Origin: Bacillota bacterium
GTDB lineage: Bacteria; Bacillota; Clostridia; Christensenellales; Aristaeellaceae
Direction of reading: 5' to 3'
Assembly: GCA_023402355.1 (NCBI GenBank)
Contig: JAEXCG010000019.1
Span: forward strand, 1 to 20,041
Length of the DNA stretch: 20,041 nt
Of the stretch, positions 6,839-14,065 are shown one piece after another; position 1 is the first letter of the stretch, and the number at the start of each line of letters is the position of its first letter. Below the pieces are notes generated by a model. The model did no database searches. It saw nothing but the letters and a program-made list of their open reading frames with translations, and was not told the DNA's origin. Position numbers and translations under genes: made by a program.

Positions 6839-7241
6839 GCCATATTCCTCGAATGTCAGAGAGCCCCCTTTGGAATGGGCCCTCCTGAAGAAATTTCCCC
6901 AATCCGTGGCCTTGCGCAAACCAGCGTTCGTACCGACTCGCCGTAAGGAAGGTTCCGACCACCTGCGTTCGTCTACGGATCTCGCGGTTCAGACGCTACA
7001 CGACCGTGGACCTCCTTGGTCTGGGCATACTACGATTGGCGTCCATCGCCTTTCTCTGGATTCATATTAAACAATTCGAATTACTGAAAAAAGTTCCAGA
7101 ATTATGTGACCGGAGTATCCGTTATATGAGGGCACAATGAAACACGCTGTTCCGCCATAAAGCAGCGCTGACCAGCCAAACTCCCCGTTGTAACCGCATT
7201 AGCGGCAACCAATGGACGAACCCAAGGGCGACATATTATGC
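6839..7241 (-). other. No intact gene; possible decayed IS200/IS605-type end with guide-RNA-like segment
   Basis: About 400 bases without a credible protein. Read on the minus strand, 7066-6839 is evenly GC-balanced, full of short complementary pieces and leads straight into the 18-bp palindrome. That order (structured RNA-like segment, then end hairpin) is what is found at the right end of TnpB-type IS605 elements, where the omega RNA is made. No TnpB remains are convincing upstream. A 43-codon open minus-strand stretch (7198-7070) encodes a hydrophobic Gly/Tyr-rich peptide with no start codon and is not recognised. The IS reading is from pattern memory only. Confidence 0.3.
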
Positions 7242-7286
7242 AAAACAAAAAAACGCTTCGCCGGCGCCCAACTGACGAAGCCGTTT
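7242..7286 (-). terminator. Minus-strand intrinsic terminator
   Basis: CTTCG (7256-7260) pairs with CGAAG (7276-7280). AAACG (7251-7255) pairs with CGTTT (7282-7286), with one bulged C at 7281. The A-rich stretch 7242-7253 becomes a long T-rich tail in minus-strand RNA. It is probably a backup stop for the tRNA transcript. Confidence 0.65.
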
Positions 7287-7348
7287 CCCTTACAGTTCTT
7301 TCCGCGTTCCATCTACGTTCTCAGCCCCAACTGTTCCCCATGAAAGGA

Positions 7349-7390
7349 AAAATCCGAACGCGTTCTTCAGAAAGAACAGGTTCGGATTTT
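7349..7390. terminator. Terminator of tRNA-Ile, usable both ways
   Basis: AAAATCCGAAC (7349-7359) pairs perfectly with 7380-7390, and an inner GTTCTT/AAGAAC stem (7362-7367 with 7372-7377) closes a four-base loop. T-runs occur on both strands. It begins seven bases after the tRNA CCA end on the minus strand. Confidence 0.88.
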
Positions 7391-7397
7391 CTTGCAT

Positions 7398-7474
7398 TGG
7401 TGGGACACAGTGGACTCGAACCACCGACCTCTCGCTTATCAGGCGAGTGCTCTAACCAGCTGAGCTAGTGACCC
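7398..7474 (-). tRNA. tRNA-Ile (anticodon GAT)
   Basis: 77 bases including an encoded CCA. Acceptor GGGTCAC (7474-7468); D-arm GCTC/GAGC; anticodon stem CTCGC/GCGAG around CTGATAA, giving anticodon GAT; variable loop AGGTC; T-arm GGTGG-TTCGAGT-CCACT; acceptor 3' strand GTGTCCC, then A-CCA. Position 4 against 69 is T-T, an unpaired step in the acceptor stem; the rest pairs. It is a solitary gene, not within an rRNA operon in this window. It borders the AT-rich island, as tRNA genes used for element integration often do. Confidence 0.95.
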
Positions 7475-7493
7475 ATTTCCTTGAACGGGGACT

Positions 7494-7522
7494 ATTATAG
7501 CATTTTTCCCCTCCCTTGGCAA
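7494..7522 (-). promoter_or_regulatory. Promoter of tRNA-Ile
   Basis: Minus strand: TTGCCA (7522-7517), exact 17-base spacer, TATAAT (7499-7494). The -10 box ends 19 bases before the mature 5' end at 7474, as expected for a tRNA precursor with a short leader. Confidence 0.85.
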
Positions 7523-7558
7523 GCCCATTTTTGACAAATCCGCGGAATCCGCCACGGA

Positions 7559-7588
7559 TAGACAAAAGAACCTTCGCTTTGCTATAAT
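7559..7588 (+). promoter_or_regulatory. Promoter of the GT-C membrane protein gene
   Basis: TAGACA (7559-7564), 18-base spacer, TATAAT (7583-7588), about 32 bases before the start codon. It is divergent from the tRNA promoter, with the -35 boxes 36 bases apart. Confidence 0.75.
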
Positions 7589-7620
7589 AGGAAGCATCAT
7601 AAGGCGGGGAGAATAAGCAC

Positions 7621-9003
7621 ATGATGAGAGCGCTTGACCGGCTCGACCTCTTTTTGCACGACCTGTGGGAGAAAAAGATGAGCGCTCTGTCGGGCGCGCT
7701 CCTGACCGGCGCGATGATGGCCGGATGCTTTGCCTTTCTGACGCTTTTTCCCTTGCCGCACGCGGCGCAGGGGTGGCAGCGCCCCGCCACGGCGGCGCTC
7801 ATGGCTGCGCTGCTGGGGCTCATGCTCCTTCCCGTGATGCGCCGCGCGAAAGGCCGGGTCGGGTTCGGCACGGCGCTGCTGTGCGCGGTGTGCGTCGCGG
7901 CGCTCTTCGGCGTGCGCGTCGCGTTTCTGGGGATGGAAAGCCCGGATTATCAGGATTACCTGCACCAGTGGACGCTGACCATGCGGCAGAAGTCCTTTTC
8001 GGAGGTCATGCGCGGCACGGTGGGGGACTATACGGTCATCTACCAGTACCTCGTCTTCCTCATCTCGCGCGCCGGGCTGCCGGACATCTACCTGTACAAG
8101 GGATTTACCCTCGCCTTTGAGGTGCTGCTGGCGTCGTCCGCCGCGTCGCTCTTCTGCCACGCGCGCGGCGAAGGATGGGGGATTCGCGGCTTTCTGGTCT
8201 ATGCGGCCGTGCTCGCGCTGCCGACGGTCGTGCTGAACGGAAGCGCCTGGGGGCAGTGCGACGCGGTCTACACCGCGCTCGCTCTGGCCGGTCTGTACGC
8301 CTGCCTGCGGGGGAAACCCTTCCTCTGCGCCGCGTGCCTTGCGCTTTCCCTGTGCTTCAAGCTGCAGGCCGTCTTTCTGCTTCCCATCGTCGCGGCGCTC
8401 TGGCACGGGCGAAAGCTGCGGGTCGCGCATTTGCTTTCGATGCTGGGCGTGTTCCTTCTGGTGGCGCTGCCGGCGGTCTGCTTCGGCAAGCCGCTGAAAA
8501 GCGTGCTTGCGGTCTATCTGGTGCAAGCCCGGGAGTACAAGAACCTCGTGCTGGGCGCGCCTACGGTCTACCAGCTCGTGAACGTCTTTGGGCGGACGGA
8601 CGCCGCGTACGCGGCCGCCGGCATCCTGACGGCGCTGGCCGCGGTCGCTCTGATCCTCCTGCCCGTCATGAGAGGACGGCGGGCGGAAAACCCCGCGCTG
8701 CTGCTGGACGCCGCGTTCGCGCTGGTGCTGGTGGTTCCCTTCCTCCTGCCGCACATGCACGAACGGTACTTTTTCATGGCGGACATCCTTTCGGTCGTCT
8801 ACGCGGCGCTGCACCCGCGCCGCGCGTTTGCGCCGATCCTCGTGCAGTTGGGTTCCCTGAGCGGTTACGTTAAGTATCTGTATCAGGACGTGATCGTTTC
8901 CGCGCGCGCGATGGCGATCCTGATGCTCGCGCTTTCGGCGCTGAGCGTCGCGCTGCTGGCAAGGGACAGCCTGAAGGGGGAAAATGCGGAAATCAAGGCG
9001 TAA
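7621..9003 (+). CDS. GT-C fold membrane glycosyltransferase, Gpi18/DUF2029-like
   Basis: 460 residues with about ten to twelve membrane segments. After a short cytoplasmic start (to about 20), the first helix is GALLTGAMMAGCFAFLTLF. The segment MESPDYQDYLHQWTLTM (about 105-121) is the acidic outer loop that in GT-C enzymes carries the catalytic Asp region. GSAWGQCDAVYT (about 206-217) and PHMHERYFFMADI (about 379-391) are motifs of Gpi18-related mannosyltransferases (COG5542) and DUF2029 proteins. Such enzymes use a polyprenyl-phosphate sugar donor on the outer membrane face; the acceptor here is unknown, perhaps a surface glycan. The start ATG at 7621 has GGGAG at 7607-7611. It is a monocistronic unit with its own promoter and terminator. 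Confidence 0.82.
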   Translation: MMRALDRLDLFLHDLWEKKMSALSGALLTGAMMAGCFAFLTLFPLPHAAQGWQRPATAALMAALLGLMLLPVMRRAKGRVGFGTALLCAVCVAALFGVRVAFLGMESPDYQDYLHQWTLTMRQKSFSEVMRGTVGDYTVIYQYLVFLISRAGLPDIYLYKGFTLAFEVLLASSAASLFCHARGEGWGIRGFLVYAAVLALPTVVLNGSAWGQCDAVYTALALAGLYACLRGKPFLCAACLALSLCFKLQAVFLLPIVAALWHGRKLRVAHLLSMLGVFLLVALPAVCFGKPLKSVLAVYLVQAREYKNLVLGAPTVYQLVNVFGRTDAAYAAAGILTALAAVALILLPVMRGRRAENPALLLDAAFALVLVVPFLLPHMHERYFFMADILSVVYAALHPRRAFAPILVQLGSLSGYVKYLYQDVIVSARAMAILMLALSALSVALLARDSLKGENAEIKA

Positions 9004-9045
9004 AATACGGCCGCGCTGCATCAAAGTGGCACACATGTGAAGCAT

Positions 9046-9080
9046 CCCTCCCGCGCAGACTGTGCGCGGGAGGGGTTTTT
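9046..9080 (+). terminator. Intrinsic terminator overlapping the next gene's ribosome site
   Basis: CCCTCCCGCGCA (9046-9057) pairs perfectly with 9063-9074 around GACTG, followed by five T (9076-9080). The ATG of the next gene is at 9082, so the only good ribosome site, GGGAGGGG (9068-9075), lies in the 3' arm of this stem. Confidence 0.9.
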
Positions 9081-9081
9081 G

Positions 9082-9474
9082 ATGAATGCAATAAAAGCGC
9101 GCGAGCGCCTGCTCGTGTTCGGGGTGGGGGCCGCGGGGTATAGTATGCTGGAAATCCTCTGGCGCGGGCACACGCACTGGTCGATGGCGCTCACGGGGGG
9201 CGTGTGCTTCAGCGCCATTTATGAAATCAACCGCAGGCTGCGTAGTAAGCCGATGCTGCTGCGCTGCGCGCTGGGCGCGGCGGTGATCACCGGCATGGAG
9301 CTGCTCGTGGGACTGCTCGTAAACGAGCGCTGGCACATGAACGTGTGGGATTACTCGCGCCGCCGCTTCAACTATCGCGGGCAGATCTGCGCGCTGTACA
9401 GCGCGCTCTGGTTCCTGCTGTGCATCCCGCTGGGGCCGTTCTGCGCGTGGCTCCGCAGGCGCGTCGCGAGATAA
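9082..9474 (+). CDS. Small membrane protein, CmpB-like putative ABC permease family
   Basis: 130 residues with about four membrane helices. It matches the family named 'putative ABC transporter permease' (ABC_trans_CmpB): GYSMLEILWRGHTHWSMALT (about 18-37), GGVCFSAIYEINRR, then an ITGMELLVGLLVNERW helix and the end motif VWDYSRRRFNYRGQICALYS followed by FLLCIPLGPF. The family's true role is not known; the transporter name is not backed by an ATPase or binding protein here. The start at 9082 agrees with where relatives begin. The alternative GTG at 9037 would add residues translated from the terminator stem and has no ribosome site. It seems to rely on readthrough of the upstream transcript or on an unseen promoter. 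Confidence 0.82.
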   Translation: MNAIKARERLLVFGVGAAGYSMLEILWRGHTHWSMALTGGVCFSAIYEINRRLRSKPMLLRCALGAAVITGMELLVGLLVNERWHMNVWDYSRRRFNYRGQICALYSALWFLLCIPLGPFCAWLRRRVAR

Positions 9475-9536
9475 AAGCAGGACTTGGGTCGGTATTTGGC
9501 GAACATTCCTTCCATCGAAGGATCGGAGGGACGGGC

Positions 9537-10496
9537 ATGGACGAATTTCAGGGGAAGCACGCGGAGCTGACGATCGACCGGCCGGACGCCCTGCGCAGGA
9601 TCGCGCACGCGCTCTCCTCGCCCGTGCGCCTGCAGATCATGCAGGCGCTGAGCAAGCGCAGCATGAACGTGGGGGAGCTGGCAGAGTCCCTTGGCATCCC
9701 GATGTCCACCGCGGCGCTCGCGGTCAAGACGCTGGAGGACGCGGGCGTCGTCATGTCCGAGGTGCAGCCGGGCGTTCGCGGGTCGATGAAGCTGTGCAGC
9801 CGCAGGCTGGACTCCATCTCCATCAACCTGGACCCCGTCGGCGAGCAGCGCATCAGCGTCATCACCCTGCAAATGCCCATCGGCGGCTACAGCGTCGCGG
9901 GCGGCATCGTGCCGACCTGCGGGCTGGCGGGGGACAAGACGCACATCGGCGAGATGGACAACCCCGCGTCGTTTTACCTTCCCGACCGCTTCGGGGCGCA
10001 GCTCATCTGGTTCCGCCAGGGGTATCTGGAGTACCGCTTTTCCGTGCTGGAAATCGGCGCCATGGACGTGGAATGGATGGAAATCTCTTTTGAGGCCTGT
10101 TCGGAGGCGCCCATGTACCGAGACCCGTGGAAGTCGGACATCGCCGTCTCGGTCAACGGACGGCGCCTGGGCGTCTGGACCTGCCCCTGCGACTGCGGCG
10201 GCCGCCACGGCAGGCTGACCCCCTCGTGGTGGTCGGAGCTGTCCACGCAGTACGGCTTTCTCAAGACGTGGCGGGTGGACAAGGCGGGGAGTTACCTGGA
10301 AAACATCCCTATTGGAAGCACTACGCTGGAAGACCTTGGGATGAACGAGACAGACCACATTTCCGTCCGCATCGAGGTGCCGCAGGACGCGCAAAACATT
10401 GGCGGAATGAACCTGTTTGGTGAGCATTTCGGCGATTTTGAGCAGCCGATCGTCCTGCGCGTCGGGTACCGTATGCGCGCGTTTGAGGATAAATAA
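9537..10496 (+). CDS. ArsR-like winged-helix regulator of sugar operon
   Basis: 319 residues. Residues 15-85 are an ArsR-type winged helix: RRIAHALSSPVRLQIMQALS, SMNVGELAESLGIPMSTAAL with the recognition helix, then the wing VVMSEVQPGVRGSMKLCSRR. The remaining 230 residues are a large sensor domain of beta-rich character (QLIWFRQGYLEYRFSVLEIG; WTCPCDCGGRHGRLTPSWWS). CxCxC-type cysteines near residue 217-221 might bind a metal, though they may be structural. Long ArsR-like regulators with this second domain are frequent beside glycosidase and CUT1 ABC genes in Clostridia and presumably sense a sugar. The start has GGAGGG (9525-9530) six bases upstream. A longer frame from 9345 overlaps the previous gene and lacks support. 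Confidence 0.9.
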   Translation: MDEFQGKHAELTIDRPDALRRIAHALSSPVRLQIMQALSKRSMNVGELAESLGIPMSTAALAVKTLEDAGVVMSEVQPGVRGSMKLCSRRLDSISINLDPVGEQRISVITLQMPIGGYSVAGGIVPTCGLAGDKTHIGEMDNPASFYLPDRFGAQLIWFRQGYLEYRFSVLEIGAMDVEWMEISFEACSEAPMYRDPWKSDIAVSVNGRRLGVWTCPCDCGGRHGRLTPSWWSELSTQYGFLKTWRVDKAGSYLENIPIGSTTLEDLGMNETDHISVRIEVPQDAQNIGGMNLFGEHFGDFEQPIVLRVGYRMRAFEDK

Positions 10497-10556
10497 GCAA
10501 AAAAAGCGGATGGAAATTGCAGTTTGATACAGATTTAATGGAATAAAACAAACCTA

Positions 10557-10586
10557 TTGACAAGCCGGGCGGGACGATGCTATGCT
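10557..10586 (+). promoter_or_regulatory. Promoter of the carbohydrate operon
   Basis: TTGACA (10557-10562), 18-base spacer, TATGCT (10581-10586). The predicted leader to the GH2 start is about 145 bases and includes a short GGAGC/GCTCC hairpin near 10690-10712. I see no clear operator palindrome, although the ArsR-like regulator encoded just upstream is the natural candidate to bind in 10497-10738. Confidence 0.7.
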
Positions 10587-10738
10587 TTGTGCATGGAATC
10601 GACCTGCTTTTTTTAGAGCGATTTTGCCGATAAAGCATATTTGATGGCGATTTGTGAGCGAAACTATCATTTATTAACTTTGAAAATTATGGAGCAAAGC
10701 TTTCGCGCTCCGTAATCGACATGTGGGAGGAAGTCATC

Positions 10739-12556
10739 ATGGCCCTAGAGCATACCCCCAGCATCCCCCGCCCGGAACATCCCAGGCCCGATTTCATGCG
10801 CGACACGTTTTTCAACCTCAACGGCGCCTGGCAGTTTGCGTTTGACGACGCCGACGAAGGGGTGCGCGAGGGCTGGCAGCAGCCCGGCACGAAGCTGGAT
10901 GGAGAAATCGTCGTTCCGTTTTGCTATCAGAGCAAGCTGAGCGGCGTCGGCCCGACGGACGCGATTCACCCGATCCTCTGGTACCGGCGCGCCTTTACGG
11001 TTCCGCAGGAGATGCACGGACGCCGCGTGCTGCTGCGCTTCGGCGCGGTGGACTTTGAGGCGACGGTTTACGTCAACGGCCGGCAGGTCGGCGCGCACAA
11101 GGGCGGCTACACGCCGTTTGCCTTCGACATCACGGACGCCCTAAGGGATGGGGAAAACGACCTGTGCGTGCGCGTCAAGGACGACCCCGACTGCACGCAG
11201 CCGCGCGGCAAGCAGTACTGGCGCGAGGGCCTGATGGGCTGCTGGTACACGCCGGTTAGCGGCATCTGGCAGACGGTCTATCTGGAGGCGGTGGGAGAGT
11301 ACGCGCTGCGCCAGATTCACGTGACGCCGGACATCGACCGGCACATGATGACGGCCGAGATCGCGCTGGACAGGATGCCCGCCGGGGAGCTCGAACTGGA
11401 GCTTACGGTTTCCTTCGAGGGCAGCGTGTGCCGCGTCGTCCGGTTGAACACAGCCGACCGCATCACCCGCGTGCCGGTGGACATGATCGTGCGCGGCGAC
11501 CTGGACCCCATCCACCTCTGGGCCCCGAACAGCCCGGCGCTGTACGACCTGAAGGTGCGCGTCCTGAAGGACGGGCATGCCGTCGACAGCGTGGACACCT
11601 ACTTCGGCATGCGCAAGATCGAGGTGCGGGACGGCAAGGTCTACCTCAACAACTGCCCGATCTATCAGCGGCTGATCCTCGACCAGGGCTACTGGCCGGA
11701 TTCGCTGATCACCCCGCCCAGCGACGAGGCAATCCAGCAGGACCTGCGCTACACCAAAGAATTCGGTTACAACGGCGCGCGCAAGCACCAGAAGCTGGAG
11801 GACCCGCGCTACTACTACTGGGCGGACAAGATGGGCGTGCTCGTCTGGGGCGAGGTGCCCAGCGCGTACGACTTTGCGGACGAGACGGTGCACAACCTTG
11901 CGAACACGCTGCTCGATTTCATCGACCGCGACTTCAACCATCCCTCGATCATCGCGTGGGTCCCGCTCAACGAGAGCTGGGGCGTGCGCCTGATCTACAA
12001 CGATAAGCGCCAGCAGGCCACGGCGCGCATGCTCTACCACATGACCAAGGCGGCCGACGGCACGCGCCTTTGCTCCTCCAACGACGGCTGGGAGCAGGTG
12101 GAAACCGACATCTGCGCGCTGCACGACTATGCGGCGGAAAGGGATGTCATGGCGGACCACTTCGCCAGCCGCGAGGAGGTCGAGCGCCACGCCTGCGACT
12201 GGCGTCCCTGCTACGCGCAGGGCGAGAAGCCCACGGGCAGGGAAGCCTTCATGGTCACGGAGTACGGCGGCATCGCCTTTACGAACGTGGGCCTGCAAGG
12301 CGAGATGGGCGGCATGGAAACCTGGGGCTATCACGGCAAGGTGACGGACGAAGAAAAGTTCTTCGAGCGCTTTCAGGGCGTGACCGACGCCATCCGCGAG
12401 ATTCCCTACTGCCAGGGCTACTGCTACACGCAGCTCACCGACGTCATGCAGGAAATCAACGGCCTGCTGACCCCGGACCGCAGGCCCAAGGTCGACGTGG
12501 AGCGCTTCGCTTCGCTCAACAAAAACCCGCTGGGCCGCACCAACCAGGTCATCTGA
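10739..12556 (+). CDS. Glycoside hydrolase family 2 enzyme
   Basis: 605 residues, no signal peptide, so a cytoplasmic retaining beta-glycosidase. Order: sugar-binding jelly-roll (about 15-185; FFNLNGAWQFAFDD, WYRRAFTVP, VDFEATVYVNGRQVGAHKGG), immunoglobulin-like domain (about 190-290), TIM barrel (about 295-600). The barrel shows DFNHPSIIAWVPLNESWG with acid/base Glu412 and MVTEYGGIAF with nucleophile Glu508. Substrate is uncertain: family members act on beta-galactosides, glucuronides, mannosides or arabinosides, and the glucuronidase-specific Asn-x-Lys motif is not seen. The start ATG at 10739 has GGGAGG (10725-10730) eight bases upstream; an ATG at 10721 is upstream of that site. It is the first gene of the operon with the ABC transporter and GH43. 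Confidence 0.95.
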   Translation: MALEHTPSIPRPEHPRPDFMRDTFFNLNGAWQFAFDDADEGVREGWQQPGTKLDGEIVVPFCYQSKLSGVGPTDAIHPILWYRRAFTVPQEMHGRRVLLRFGAVDFEATVYVNGRQVGAHKGGYTPFAFDITDALRDGENDLCVRVKDDPDCTQPRGKQYWREGLMGCWYTPVSGIWQTVYLEAVGEYALRQIHVTPDIDRHMMTAEIALDRMPAGELELELTVSFEGSVCRVVRLNTADRITRVPVDMIVRGDLDPIHLWAPNSPALYDLKVRVLKDGHAVDSVDTYFGMRKIEVRDGKVYLNNCPIYQRLILDQGYWPDSLITPPSDEAIQQDLRYTKEFGYNGARKHQKLEDPRYYYWADKMGVLVWGEVPSAYDFADETVHNLANTLLDFIDRDFNHPSIIAWVPLNESWGVRLIYNDKRQQATARMLYHMTKAADGTRLCSSNDGWEQVETDICALHDYAAERDVMADHFASREEVERHACDWRPCYAQGEKPTGREAFMVTEYGGIAFTNVGLQGEMGGMETWGYHGKVTDEEKFFERFQGVTDAIREIPYCQGYCYTQLTDVMQEINGLLTPDRRPKVDVERFASLNKNPLGRTNQVI

Positions 12557-12569
12557 TGACCTAAAAAGC

Positions 12570-12665
12570 GTACGATTTGTGCCAACAAAAAGAAAAAGCC
12601 CGCCGGAAGCATCGGGCGCGCGGATGCGCCAGACGGTTCCGACGGGTGGGAGACATAAATCGTAC
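12570..12665. repeat. Nested inverted repeats between GH2 and binding-protein genes
   Basis: The outer 9-bp repeat is GTACGATTT (12570-12578) with AAATCGTAC (12657-12665). Inside it, CCCGCCGGAA (12599-12608) pairs with TTCCGACGGG (12637-12646) with one mismatch, enclosing GCATC/GATGC (12609-12613 with 12622-12626). In the plus-strand mRNA this would fold as a cruciform-like leader just upstream of the strong AAAGGAGG site (12709-12716). Confidence 0.75.
12585..12646 (-). terminator. Antisense-oriented intrinsic terminator signature
   Basis: On the minus strand the 10-bp stem 12646-12637 with 12608-12599 is fully paired (the single mismatch becomes G-U). It is followed at once by a T-rich tail made from the plus-strand AAAAAGAAAAAG at 12586-12597. 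No minus-strand gene lies upstream of it. Confidence 0.6.
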
Positions 12666-12723
12666 ACGTTGTGAAGCTCCCTGCCGCTCGGGTGAGCGGT
12701 GAAAATAAAAGGAGGTACCCTAA

Positions 12724-13959
12724 ATGAAAAAGTCTTTGGCAATCGCACTGTCCATGATGCTGATGGTGCTCTGCCTGGCGCCCGTCGCGCAGGCGGCGCC
12801 CGTCGAAATCGACTACTGGTCCGTGTTCACCGGCGCTGACGGCGCGACGATGCAGGGCATGGTCGACGCGTTCAACGCTTCGCAGGACGAGGTGCACGTC
12901 AACCACACGCCGATGACGGCGGACGACCTGTACCAGAAGATCCCGATGACCGTGCAGACGGGCACCGGCGTGCCGGATGTGACCATCGTGCACATCGAGC
13001 GCATCCCGAACTTCGTGGAGCAGGAAATGCTCTACTCCTACGACATGGACATGCTGGCTGAGAACGGCGTGAAGCAGGAGAACTACAACGCGGCGGCGTG
13101 GGCGCGCTCCGACATCGACGGCGAGCACTACGGCATCCCGCTCGACGTGCACTCCTACGTGACCTACTACAACAAGGACCTGTTCGACAAGTACGACCTC
13201 AACGAGTTCGTCGAGGACGGCTACCTGACGTTTGACGAGATCAAGGCGCTGGGCGACAAGGCCCGTGCGGCCGGCTGGGAAGGCGACATCTTCAACCTGG
13301 GCTGGATGCGCGCGCAGGTGCTGGGCTACTACGGCCAGCTCAACGGCAGCCTGACCGAGGACGGCACGCACCCCGCCATCAACAACGCCGACATGAAGAA
13401 GGTCTTTGAGACCATGAAGGAGCTGTGGGAAGGCGGCTACACCACCGTCAAGAACACCGACTACTCCTCCAAGTTCTACGGCGGCGAGCTGCTGGTCTGG
13501 ACCGAGGGCATCTGGATGAAGGCTGCGGCGGTCGACGCGGGCATCAACTTCGGCATGCTGCCGGGCGTGTGCTACGATCCGGCCAACGCGAAGAGCTGGA
13601 CCTCCTCCCACAACTTCGTGCAGTTCGTCGACGAGAACCGCACCGAGGAAGAGGACGCGGCGGTTGCCAAGTTCATCAACTGGATGGGCGAGAACTCCCT
13701 GACCTGGGCGAAGGATGCCGGCCAGTGCCCGGCGCACCTGTCCATCAACGACGTGGCCGAGTTCAAGGATATGCCGCAGGCGTTCCTCGCGGATCCGGAG
13801 CGCGCCGATGAGCTGGCGATCTACTCGTACCAGTACTGGGGCCTGTTCGACACGGCGATCTCCCGCGTCGGCTGGGACTTCGTGGACGACACCATCTCCA
13901 TCGACGACGCGCTTGCGCAGGTCGAGCAGGAGATCAACGACGCGATCGCGGCCCAGTAA
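12724..13959 (+). CDS. Extracellular sugar-binding protein of a CUT1 ABC transporter
   Basis: 411 residues of the family 1 solute-binding fold. Signal peptide 1-24 (MKKSLAIALSMMLMVLCLAP then VAQA), cut before APVEIDYWSVF. The typical opening 'WsvFtGaDGatMqgmVdaFNasq' binds the sugar-facing cleft, and VQTGTGVPDVTIVHIERIP and GIPLDVHSYVTYYNKDLFDK are standard segments. It has no usable lipobox: the only cysteine near the signal end (Cys17) is preceded by Leu, so it is predicted to be released or held otherwise rather than lipid-anchored. A near-perfect ribosome site (AAAGGAGG) predicts high expression. It follows GH2 and precedes its permeases; the ligand is probably an oligosaccharide, identity unknown. 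Confidence 0.94.
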   Translation: MKKSLAIALSMMLMVLCLAPVAQAAPVEIDYWSVFTGADGATMQGMVDAFNASQDEVHVNHTPMTADDLYQKIPMTVQTGTGVPDVTIVHIERIPNFVEQEMLYSYDMDMLAENGVKQENYNAAAWARSDIDGEHYGIPLDVHSYVTYYNKDLFDKYDLNEFVEDGYLTFDEIKALGDKARAAGWEGDIFNLGWMRAQVLGYYGQLNGSLTEDGTHPAINNADMKKVFETMKELWEGGYTTVKNTDYSSKFYGGELLVWTEGIWMKAAAVDAGINFGMLPGVCYDPANAKSWTSSHNFVQFVDENRTEEEDAAVAKFINWMGENSLTWAKDAGQCPAHLSINDVAEFKDMPQAFLADPERADELAIYSYQYWGLFDTAISRVGWDFVDDTISIDDALAQVEQEINDAIAAQ

Positions 13960-13981
13960 GACCGTTTTCTGGTTATAACAC

Positions 13982-14014
13982 GCGCAAGGCAGGGGTTTCG
14001 CCCCTGCCTTGCGC
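13982..14014 (+). promoter_or_regulatory. Intercistronic mRNA hairpin after the binding-protein gene
   Basis: GCGCAAGGCAGGGG (13982-13995) pairs perfectly with 14001-14014 around TTTCG. No T-run follows. A 14-bp stem between a binding-protein gene and its permeases usually acts as a 3' stabiliser or partial terminator, letting the binding protein be made in excess. Confidence 0.8.
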
Positions 14015-14065
14015 TGGTCAGAAAATGACGTGCCTGTTTGAACTCAGCAGAAAAGAGGTGTCGTG

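Noticed and set aside
7070..7198. 43-codon minus-strand stretch as a small gene
   Set aside because: No start codon or ribosome site, and it is unrecognised. It is kept only as a note on the gene-free region.
7238..7468. Short plus-strand reading frame ending GHSGLEPPTSRLSGECSNQL
   Set aside because: This is the well-known false translation of the complement of a tRNA gene; the DNA is tRNA-Ile and its terminator.
10590..10738. Riboswitch in the leader of the GH2 gene
   Set aside because: Only a weak five-pair hairpin is visible, with no known aptamer pattern and no terminator or sequestered ribosome site.
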